Below are positions 1 to 5,512 of a DNA stretch of 5,512 nt, piece by piece (positions within the stretch are counted from its first letter, which is position 1; every line of letters starts with the position of its first letter). Position numbers and translations under genes: made by a program. Source of the DNA: Spirochaetia bacterium (GTDB taxonomy: Bacteria > Spirochaetota > Spirochaetia > Sphaerochaetales > Sphaerochaetaceae). Location: positions 1 to 5,512 of the forward strand of contig SABI01000169.1 in assembly GCA_009929055.1 (NCBI GenBank), in the 5' to 3' direction. The notes under the pieces were generated by a model. That model did no database searches and had not been told where the DNA came from. It worked only from the letters and a program-made list of their open reading frames with translations.

Positions 1-794
1 GCAAGTTCCAGCTACGTTACCCAGAGCTTGGAAGAATACTTGCTAAAGACCTTGCCCCTTCTACTGCTTCTTCACAAAAAGAGATTTCTCTTGAAGATAC
101 ATATACTGAAAAACCAGTAAAAGGGATTAGAAAAGTAACAGCTACAAGAATGGCAGAGTCTCTTCACAGTACAGCTCAATTTACTATGACCAGTTATGCT
201 AAAGCTACCGCCTTACAGCAGTTAAGAAAGAGACTTAAAGAGAGTGATGCCTCTTTGGGACTTAACAATATTACTATTAATGACCTAGTCATGTTTGCTG
301 TTACCAAAACCCTTCTCTCTTTCCCTTACATGAATGCCCACTTCTTAACTGATACTATTAGAGAATACGCTTCAATCCATGTAGGGTGTGCAGTTGATAC
401 TCCAAAAGGACTCCTTGTGCCAGTAATCAAACATGCTCAATCGTTAAGTTTAAAAGAATTAAGCGATACAGCAAAACAGCTCGCTTTAGCAGCAATTGAT
501 GGAAAAGCGCAAATGGATGATTTAAGTGGATCAACCTTTACCGTAACTAACCTTGGTGCTCTTGGTATTGACTCCTTTACTCCAGTAATTAACATTCCTG
601 AAGTAGCCATCCTTGGAGTAGGTGGGATTAGTCTTAGACCAGTAGGTAAGGGGGATAGCGATGTCTCGTTTGTTCCTCATATCTCCCTTTCACTCACCAT
701 TAATCATATGGCAGTCGATGGAGCCCCTGGTGCTAAATTCTTACTTTCCCTTGTGAAGAATATCGAATCGATTGATCTGTTACTCGCATTATAA
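1..794 (+). CDS. E2 component of 2-oxoacid dehydrogenase complex (dihydrolipoamide acyltransferase), C-terminal part
   Basis: This enzyme transfers the acyl group from the lipoyl arm to CoA and forms the structural core of the complex in the cytoplasm. The reading frame is open from base 3 and ends with TAA at 792-794, giving 263 visible residues. The N-terminal lipoyl domain and most of the E3/E1-binding domain lie off the left edge. Visible residues 9-17 (LGRILAKDL) look like the end of that binding domain. A short linker follows, and the catalytic domain begins near residue 40 (KGIRKVTATRMAES). The core motif STFTVTNLGALG is near residue 177, and FTPVINIPEVAILGVGG follows it. The active-site signature reads NHMAVDG, with catalytic His at visible residue 235 and Asp at 239. 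The family norm is DHRxxDG, so the flanking Asp and Arg are replaced. The ATG at 150 lies inside the catalytic domain and is not the start. Acyl specificity (pyruvate or another oxoacid) cannot be told from this. Confidence 0.93.
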   Translation, partial: KFQLRYPELGRILAKDLAPSTASSQKEISLEDTYTEKPVKGIRKVTATRMAESLHSTAQFTMTSYAKATALQQLRKRLKESDASLGLNNITINDLVMFAVTKTLLSFPYMNAHFLTDTIREYASIHVGCAVDTPKGLLVPVIKHAQSLSLKELSDTAKQLALAAIDGKAQMDDLSGSTFTVTNLGALGIDSFTPVINIPEVAILGVGGISLRPVGKGDSDVSFVPHISLSLTINHMAVDGAPGAKFLLSLVKNIESIDLLLAL

Positions 795-800
795 GGAGAA
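793..800 (+). promoter_or_regulatory. Ribosome binding site of the E3 gene
   Basis: The sequence AAGGAGAA overlaps the last two bases of the E2 stop codon. Its GGAG core (795-798) is 11 bases from the ATG at 810 but only 2 bases from the in-frame GTG at 801. The spacing therefore selects ATG 810 as the E3 start. The stop-overlapping position also suggests translational coupling between E2 and E3. Confidence 0.8.
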
Positions 801-809
801 GTGAAAAGA

Positions 810-2162
810 ATGAAAGAATATGATTTAATCATTATAGGCTCAGGTCCTGGTGGATATGTTGGGGCCCATAAAGCGGGTGAATTAGGAAAGAGTGTCTTAC
901 TCATTGAAAAAGATGCTCTTGGGGGAGTGTGCACAAATTGGGGATGCATTCCAACAAAAAGTCTCCTTGCTAGTGCAAAATTATATGACCACGCCCTTAA
1001 TTCCAAGAACATGGGAGTAAGTGCCTCTTCTGTTACATTTGACCTCTCAGTTGCTATGGCTCATAAAGATGAAACAATCACTACCCTAAAAAAAGGGATT
1101 GAATTTTTGATGAAAAGTGCCAAAGTCGATGTTGTGTTTGGAGAAGGAACATTATTAAAAGATTATAGAGTTAAAGTAGATAATGAACTCTACAAAGGAA
1201 AAGCTATTATCATAGCAACAGGCTCATCATCGGTAATTATTCCAATTCCAGGAGCAGATTTACCTCACGTCCTTACTTCTACTGAAATCTTATCAATAGA
1301 TAAACTTCCCTCCACCCTCACAGTTATCGGAGGGGGAGTGATAGGAGTTGAATTTGCCTCTCTTTTTTCGATGCTAGGGGTGAAAGTAACTGTCATCGAG
1401 ATGCTCGAAGAAATTATTCCCTCTTCTGATAAAGATATTGCTAAACTCTTAAGACGAGAGATGAAAGAAGTTACCTTTAACCTAGGGGCAAAAGTCACCA
1501 AAGTTGATAAAGAGAACGTCTATTTTCTCGACTCAAAGGGAAAAGAGCAATCTACCCCCTCTGAAATGGTATTGATGAGTGTAGGGAGAAGACCAAATAG
1601 TGCTTCTGTTAAAGATTCTGGAGTTGCCCTAGAAAGGGGGCGAGTTGTTGTAGATGAAAAAATGGCAACCAACATTCCCCACATCTATGCGATAGGGGAT
1701 GTTAACGGAAGATCTCTACTTGCTCATAGTGCCTCTCGTCAAGCAGATATTGTGATAAACAACCTCTACGGTTCAAAAAAACAGATCTGGAGAGATAAAG
1801 CAATTCCATGGGCAGTATATACCCAACCAGAAGTTGCAGGGTGCGGTTTAAGTGAAAAAGAGGCAACATCAAAAAATATTGAAGTTAAAGTTGCTTCTGT
1901 TCAGATGCGCTCAAATGGAAGGTTTTTAGCTGAAGTTGGTAAGAGAGCTTCTGGATTATGTAAAGTAATCACCGATGCCCACACTAACGTTATACTAGGA
2001 ATTCAACTCATAGGACCATATAGCAGTGAAATGATTCATTCTGCTGCCGTAATTATAGAAAGTGAATTAAGGATAGAAGAAGTGAGTGAAATAGTATTTC
2101 CTCACCCATCTATTTCAGAAGTAATAAAGGATACGATAAGTAGCCTTAACCCATCTTTATAG
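810..2162 (+). CDS. lpdA: Dihydrolipoamide dehydrogenase (E3)
   Basis: This FAD flavoenzyme reoxidises the dihydrolipoyl arm of E2 and reduces NAD+ to NADH. The protein is 450 residues, slightly short of the usual 460-475, and has no N-terminal lipoyl domain. The FAD-binding Rossmann motif GSGPGG is at residues 10-15. The redox disulfide is Cys41 and Cys46 in CTNWGCIPTK. The NAD-binding motif GGGVIGVE is at 174-181. The second FAD motif AIGDV has Asp at 297. The C-terminal dimer domain carries the catalytic pair His432 and Glu437 in FPHPSISE. All catalytic residues are present, so an active enzyme is expected. The start at ATG 810 is preferred over GTG 801 because of ribosome binding site spacing. 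The gene sits 15 bases after E2 and 13 bases before E1, within one operon. Related pyridine nucleotide-disulfide oxidoreductases such as mercuric or glutathione reductase are unlikely, given the HPSxSE ending and this neighbourhood. Confidence 0.96.
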   Translation: MKEYDLIIIGSGPGGYVGAHKAGELGKSVLLIEKDALGGVCTNWGCIPTKSLLASAKLYDHALNSKNMGVSASSVTFDLSVAMAHKDETITTLKKGIEFLMKSAKVDVVFGEGTLLKDYRVKVDNELYKGKAIIIATGSSSVIIPIPGADLPHVLTSTEILSIDKLPSTLTVIGGGVIGVEFASLFSMLGVKVTVIEMLEEIIPSSDKDIAKLLRREMKEVTFNLGAKVTKVDKENVYFLDSKGKEQSTPSEMVLMSVGRRPNSASVKDSGVALERGRVVVDEKMATNIPHIYAIGDVNGRSLLAHSASRQADIVINNLYGSKKQIWRDKAIPWAVYTQPEVAGCGLSEKEATSKNIEVKVASVQMRSNGRFLAEVGKRASGLCKVITDAHTNVILGIQLIGPYSSEMIHSAAVIIESELRIEEVSEIVFPHPSISEVIKDTISSLNPSL

Positions 2163-2166
2163 GAGA
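2160..2166 (+). promoter_or_regulatory. Ribosome binding site of the E1 gene
   Basis: TAGGAGA includes the E3 stop codon TAG (2160-2162). Its GGAG core (2162-2165) is 10 bases before the ATG at 2176. Overlap of the stop codon and Shine-Dalgarno sequence suggests coupled translation of E3 and E1. Confidence 0.75.
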
Positions 2167-2175
2167 AATAAGACC

Positions 2176-4632
2176 ATGGCCAAACAACTACCATTTAACC
2201 CAAAGACTGTGAGGGAATCAGGAAGTATTACCTTAGCTCCCATCCCAGTAAACCAATACAAAAGTGATTTCAAAGCCGAATTGAAACGATACGGTAAAGA
2301 ACGCTTAAAGAAAGTCTATTACGATATGTCTCTCATTAGAGAATTTGAAAATATGCTCGATGCAATAAAAAAAGAAGGGGTGTATCAAGGAGTTTCCTTT
2401 AACCACAAAGGACCTGCTCACCTCTCTATTGGACAAGAGAGTGCTGCTGTTGGACAAGCGATGAACTTAGAGCCTGAAGATTTTATTTTTGGTTCCCACC
2501 GCTCTCATGGAGAAATCCTTGCTAAGTGTCTCTCTGCTATTGATAAAATGGAAGAGGGTCAATTAGATACTATTATTAAAGAATTTATGAGTGGTGAAAC
2601 CTATAATGTTGTTAAAAAACATTTTAAAGGGAACGATATTAAAGATACAGCAGAAAACTTTATTATTTATGGAACACTCTCAGAAATCTACGCAAAGAAA
2701 ACAGGATTCAATAGTGGCCTTGGTGGTTCAATGCACACCTTCTTTGCCCCATTTGGATCAATGCCTAACAATGCAATCGTTGGTGGTAGTGGCACTATTG
2801 CATTAGGGTCTGCTTTATATAAAAAAATAAATAGAAAGAAAGGAATCGTCATAGCAAATATTGGTGATGGCTCTTTATCACGAGGACCAGTGTGGGAAGC
2901 TATGAACATGGCTGCTATGGATCAATACACCACCCTGTGGGAAGAAAATAAAGGGGCTCCCCCTTACATGGTCAACGTCTTTAACAACTTCTATGGAATG
3001 GGTGGACAACCAGTAGGGGAAACAGCTGGTTTTTCAGTAGCCGCCCGTATTGGTAGTGGAGTCAACCCAAGCAGCATGCATAGTGAAAGGGTAGATGGAT
3101 TTAACCCCCTCGCTGTAGCCGATGCAACAGCCCGTAAAAAAGAAATTCTCCTTAAAGGAGAAGGCCCAGTATTTATGGACACCATTACCTACCGTTTTAC
3201 TGGCCACTCACCTTCAGATGCGATGACATACCGAAGTAAAGAAGAAGTTGATTCATTTAGAGAACAAGACCCAATTTTCAAATATGGTGAATACCTAATA
3301 GAGAATAAAATTGTTACAAAAGAAGAATTAGCTGCTATGAGTGAAACTATCCTCTCTAAACTTAAAATTGCTATCACAATTGCAGTAGATGATGTAATCT
3401 CTCCAATGGTAGATGGAGAGTTTATTGAAAGCGTGATGTTTAGTAACCAAAACGTCCCTTCTTTAGATGACAGAGAGGTAGAACTCTCCCAAAAACTAGA
3501 AGACAACGCTCGCTATCAACAAATTAGTCGAAGGAGCCGTTATGCTTTTGATGAAACTGGTAAAGAACTCCCTTCTTCGAAACAATACCAATATAGAGAT
3601 GCAGTCTTTGAAGCAATGGTCTATAGATACATGATCGACCCAACTATGGTTGCTTATGGTGAAGATCATAGAGACTGGGGTGGAGCATTTGCTTGTTACA
3701 GAGGACTTACTGAACTCCTTCCTTACCATAGATTCTTCAACTCACCAATTAGTGAGTCAGCTATCGTTGGCTCCGGTGTAGGATATGCCCTTAGTGGTGG
3801 ACGAGCTGTAGTAGAATTAATGTACTGTGACTTCTTAGGATGTGCTGGAGATGAAGTATTTAACCAAATGCCAAAGTGGCAATCAATGTCAGCAGGTGTC
3901 CTTAAGATGCCCCTCGTCCTACGAGTCTCAGTTGGTAATAAATATGGTGCTCAACACTCCCAAGAGTGGACAAGTATGGTAGCTAGTGTTCCAGGACTTA
4001 AAGCAATGTATCCAGCAACCCCATACGATGTAAAAGGGATGCTCAACTACGCCCTTCGTGGAACTGACCCTGTGGTGTTCTTTGAAAGTCAAAAACTCTA
4101 TGGAATTGGGGAACAATTTGTTACTGAAGGAGTCCCAGAAGGATATTATGAAATTCCAGAAGGAGAACCTGTAAAGAGAACTGATGGAAAAGATGTTACC
4201 CTTATCGCCCTAGGGCCATCCCTTTACACCTGTATGGCCGCTAGTAAGAAATTAAAAGATGATTATAACTTAGAAGCAGAAGTTATTGACCTCAGATGGA
4301 TTAACCCCCTCAAGTATGACCTGTTAATTGAATCAATCAAAAAGACGGGGAAAGTAGTTCTTGTCACAGACAGTAGTGAAAGAGGTTCATACCTACAAAC
4401 CGTCTCTGCAAACCTCTCTCGTCTTGCCTTTGATTACCTTGATGCTCCTCCTATTGTGATTGGAAGCAGAAACTGGATTACCCCACCGGCGGAAATGGAA
4501 GAGTACTATTTCCCACAAGTTGATTCAATTATTGATGCTATCCACCAACAAATACTTCCTATTGCAAACAGAAAAATAGTGAAGAATTATAGTGATGGTG
4601 AGTTTAACAGACAATCTAATAGTGGTGTATAA
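2176..4632 (+). CDS. Fused E1 alpha-beta component of 2-oxoacid dehydrogenase complex (thiamine diphosphate-dependent)
   Basis: This enzyme decarboxylates a 2-oxoacid and reductively acylates the lipoyl arm of E2. At 818 residues it joins both E1 subunits in one chain. The alpha-like half (about 1-470) has HRSHG at 108-112, GGSMH at 183-187 and the thiamine diphosphate/Mg motif from GDG at 230-232 to NN at 270-271. The beta-like half starts near 472. It has EDHRDWGG at 496-503 (cf. EDVGxxGG), SPISE with the conserved cofactor-activating Glu527, and GAQHSQ with conserved His594. A transketolase C-terminal-type domain runs from about 656 to the end. The alpha half is about 100 residues longer than a typical E1 alpha, with extra sequence between HRSHG and GGSMH and inside the GDG-NN motif. 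The stop is TAA followed directly by an in-frame TAG. It is the last gene of the operon before the hairpin at 4649-4681. Pyruvate is the likeliest substrate. A branched-chain oxoacid or acetoin remains possible. Confidence 0.93.
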   Translation: MAKQLPFNPKTVRESGSITLAPIPVNQYKSDFKAELKRYGKERLKKVYYDMSLIREFENMLDAIKKEGVYQGVSFNHKGPAHLSIGQESAAVGQAMNLEPEDFIFGSHRSHGEILAKCLSAIDKMEEGQLDTIIKEFMSGETYNVVKKHFKGNDIKDTAENFIIYGTLSEIYAKKTGFNSGLGGSMHTFFAPFGSMPNNAIVGGSGTIALGSALYKKINRKKGIVIANIGDGSLSRGPVWEAMNMAAMDQYTTLWEENKGAPPYMVNVFNNFYGMGGQPVGETAGFSVAARIGSGVNPSSMHSERVDGFNPLAVADATARKKEILLKGEGPVFMDTITYRFTGHSPSDAMTYRSKEEVDSFREQDPIFKYGEYLIENKIVTKEELAAMSETILSKLKIAITIAVDDVISPMVDGEFIESVMFSNQNVPSLDDREVELSQKLEDNARYQQISRRSRYAFDETGKELPSSKQYQYRDAVFEAMVYRYMIDPTMVAYGEDHRDWGGAFACYRGLTELLPYHRFFNSPISESAIVGSGVGYALSGGRAVVELMYCDFLGCAGDEVFNQMPKWQSMSAGVLKMPLVLRVSVGNKYGAQHSQEWTSMVASVPGLKAMYPATPYDVKGMLNYALRGTDPVVFFESQKLYGIGEQFVTEGVPEGYYEIPEGEPVKRTDGKDVTLIALGPSLYTCMAASKKLKDDYNLEAEVIDLRWINPLKYDLLIESIKKTGKVVLVTDSSERGSYLQTVSANLSRLAFDYLDAPPIVIGSRNWITPPAEMEEYYFPQVDSIIDAIHQQILPIANRKIVKNYSDGEFNRQSNSGV

Positions 4633-4633
4633 T
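4604..4633 (+). promoter_or_regulatory. Candidate sigma-70-type promoter for the PHP gene
   Basis: A TTAACA hexamer (4604-4609, five of six matches to TTGACA) is separated by 18 bases from a perfect TATAAT (4628-4633). The -10 overlaps the E1 stop codon. Transcription would start near 4640, giving a leader of about 60 bases that contains the hairpin at 4649-4681 and the ribosome binding site. In AT-rich DNA a chance match is quite possible, so this is a candidate only. Confidence 0.4.
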
Positions 4634-4648
4634 AGATAAAACAATAAT

Positions 4649-4681
4649 ATACGCGTGTGCATACGTGCACACGTATCTTTT
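4649..4681 (+). terminator. Hairpin with T run: probable intrinsic terminator or leader hairpin
   Basis: The arms CGTGTGCA (4654-4661) and TGCACACG (4666-4673) pair perfectly over 8 bp around a TACG loop, which is a UNCG-type tetraloop in RNA. The flanking ATA (4649-4651) and TAT (4674-4676) can add 3 bp if CG at 4652-4653 bulges. CTTTT follows at 4677-4681. The position 17 bases after the E1 stop fits a rho-independent terminator of the dehydrogenase operon. The T run is short (four T), so termination may be only partial. Because a candidate promoter lies just upstream, the same structure could also be a 5' leader hairpin. As DNA it is a 20-base inverted repeat that could serve as an operator. 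Confidence 0.6.
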
Positions 4682-4684
4682 ATA

Positions 4685-4691
4685 AAAGGAG
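4685..4691 (+). promoter_or_regulatory. Ribosome binding site of the PHP gene
   Basis: AAAGGAG lies with its AGGAG core (4687-4691) 10 bases before the GTG at 4702, matching the 10-11 base spacing seen for E3 and E1. This supports the GTG start. The in-frame ATG at 4726 has no such site at a suitable distance. Confidence 0.75.
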
Positions 4692-4701
4692 CTTAACTAC
4701 A

Positions 4702-5512
4702 GTGGAGAGTTTTTCATATAATCTGATGGTACAACGCCTCAATTCAGAAGAGAAGAGAGAGAGATTAGACTCTTGTAATGAAGTGAGAGAAGCTCAACAA
4801 AAGGGCTATATTAATCGAAAAGTATTACAAGAAGTAAATAATCATGTACACACTATCTACTCTTTTTCCCCGTATAGCCCTACATTAGCAGCGTTTAAAG
4901 CGTGGGAGGCTGGTCTTACCATCGTAGGCTCTGTTGATCATGACTCAATCTCTGCTTCTCGTGAAATAAAAGCAGCAAGTGCCCTTATAGGAATTGCCTC
5001 TACTAGTGGCTTTGAGCTCAGGGTAAGTTTTCTTGACTCTCCATTTAAGGATAAAAAAATAAACAACCCAGATAGCAAAGGAATTGTTTATATGGTTGTT
5101 CATGGGGTAAAAGAGAGCGCCGTTGATCAGGTCGCTGAATTTTTAAAACCTGTGCAAAAAGCAAGAAATAAGAGAAACAGAAAACAAGTAGAAGCCCTTA
5201 ATGCCCTTATTGCTCATAGTGGCCTCCCTCTTATCGATTTTGATAAAGATGTAGTCCCTATTTCTAAAATAGAAGAGGGGGGAAGTATTACAGAGCGTCA
5301 TATCCTCTACGCTTTATCACAAAAGATGTATCAATACCTTAAGAGCCAAAAAGCAGTCGTCTCTTTCCTTAAAGAGACTCTTACCATATCCATCCCTTCA
5401 AAAATTGAAACAATATTATTGGATATTGAAAATGAACATTTTTTATATGACCTATTAGGCCTATTTAAAAGTGCTTATTTGGACAAATTCTTTATTCAAC
5501 CATCAAGTGATG
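4702..5512 (+). CDS. PHP-domain metal-dependent hydrolase, N-terminal part (runs off the right edge)
   Basis: The frame is open from the GTG at 4702 to the window end, giving 270 residues with no stop. About 45 residues precede the PHP (polymerase and histidinol phosphatase) domain. Metal-binding-type motifs are visible: HVHT at 48-51 followed by SFSPYSP, DHD at 79-81, and GFE with Glu105. INNPD then VVHG follow near residues 116-134, and ERHIL lies near 198. These motifs match a group of PHP proteins that I recall from spirochaetes and Firmicutes and whose substrate is not established to my knowledge. PHP enzymes generally hydrolyse phosphoesters with bound divalent metals. No signal peptide or membrane segment is seen, so it is probably cytoplasmic. 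It follows the E1 gene by 69 bases and may have its own promoter, so a functional link to the dehydrogenase complex is not shown. The C-terminal end is missing. Confidence 0.82.
   Translation, partial: MESFSYNLMVQRLNSEEKRERLDSCNEVREAQQKGYINRKVLQEVNNHVHTIYSFSPYSPTLAAFKAWEAGLTIVGSVDHDSISASREIKAASALIGIASTSGFELRVSFLDSPFKDKKINNPDSKGIVYMVVHGVKESAVDQVAEFLKPVQKARNKRNRKQVEALNALIAHSGLPLIDFDKDVVPISKIEEGGSITERHILYALSQKMYQYLKSQKAVVSFLKETLTISIPSKIETILLDIENEHFLYDLLGLFKSAYLDKFFIQPSSD

Noticed and set aside
1..60. Possible frameshift in the partial E2 binding domain at the left edge
   Set aside because: The first few residues before LGRILAKDL match the family poorly, but too little sequence is present to tell a frameshift from divergence.
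150..794. E2 gene starting at the ATG at 150
   Set aside because: The same frame is open back to base 3 and encodes the conserved start of the catalytic domain and the end of the binding domain, so the gene begins left of the window.
801..809. GTG start for the E3 gene
   Set aside because: The ribosome binding site core would be only 2 bases away. ATG 810 has an 11-base spacing like the neighbouring genes and gives the usual E3 N-terminus directly before the FAD motif.
704..1501. Open frames on the minus strand opposite E2 and E3 (704-1012 and 1265-1501)
   Set aside because: They are antisense to strongly conserved coding sequence, have no recognisable domain and no supporting ribosome binding site that I could see.
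2591..4116. Short open frames overlapping the E1 gene on both strands
   Set aside because: They lie wholly inside the E1 frame, whose motifs are conserved throughout. Their translations show no domain features, so they are shadows.
4738..4772. GA-rich stretch near the PHP gene start as a repeat or regulatory element
   Set aside because: It is in frame within the PHP gene and encodes a charged Glu/Lys/Arg helix-like segment. The repeat is short and imperfect.
1..5512. Mobile element, CRISPR array, tRNA, rRNA or phage signatures
   Set aside because: No direct repeat series, transposase or integrase motif, or structural RNA was recognised. Coding is continuous apart from the 69-base gap.

Overview
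The window is an AT-rich stretch of bacterial chromosome with tightly packed, same-strand genes. It holds most of a 2-oxoacid dehydrogenase complex operon and the first part of a following gene. All genes read on the + strand. In order they are: the C-terminal part of an E2 dihydrolipoamide acyltransferase (cut by the left edge), a complete E3 dihydrolipoamide dehydrogenase, a complete single-chain E1 in which the alpha and beta subunits are fused, a short intergenic region with a promoter-like sequence and a strong hairpin, and a PHP-domain protein cut by the right edge.

The first three genes are separated by only 15 and 13 bases. Each junction has a strong GGAG-type ribosome binding site overlapping or abutting the previous stop codon, so E2, E3 and E1 are very probably one transcript. 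Together they would encode the whole catalytic cycle. E1 decarboxylates a 2-oxoacid with thiamine diphosphate and acylates the E2 lipoyl arm, E2 passes the acyl group to CoA, and E3 reoxidises the dihydrolipoamide with FAD and NAD+. Pyruvate is the most likely substrate on general grounds, but nothing in the sequence excludes a branched-chain or other 2-oxoacid. The order E2-E3-E1 and the E1 alpha-beta fusion differ from the usual E1-E2-E3 arrangement.

The only sizeable non-coding gap (4633-4701) carries a near-consensus sigma-70-type promoter overlapping the E1 stop codon, then an 8-bp perfect hairpin with a TACG loop and a short T run, then the ribosome binding site of the next gene. The hairpin could end the dehydrogenase transcript, act as a leader element for the PHP gene, or both. 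The PHP gene starts with GTG and runs off the right edge. It belongs to a recognisable group of PHP-domain metal-dependent hydrolases of unknown substrate.

The organism cannot be fixed from this sequence alone. The AT-rich coding, the fused E1 type and the PHP type resemble what I recall from spirochaetes (Sphaerochaeta-like) and some Firmicutes, so a host-associated or anaerobic member of one of those groups is a reasonable low-confidence guess. The stops used are TAA and TAG. There is no sign of mobile elements, CRISPR, rRNA or tRNA. This looks like a core metabolic region, and its unusual points are enzyme architecture and the intergenic control region rather than a new system.
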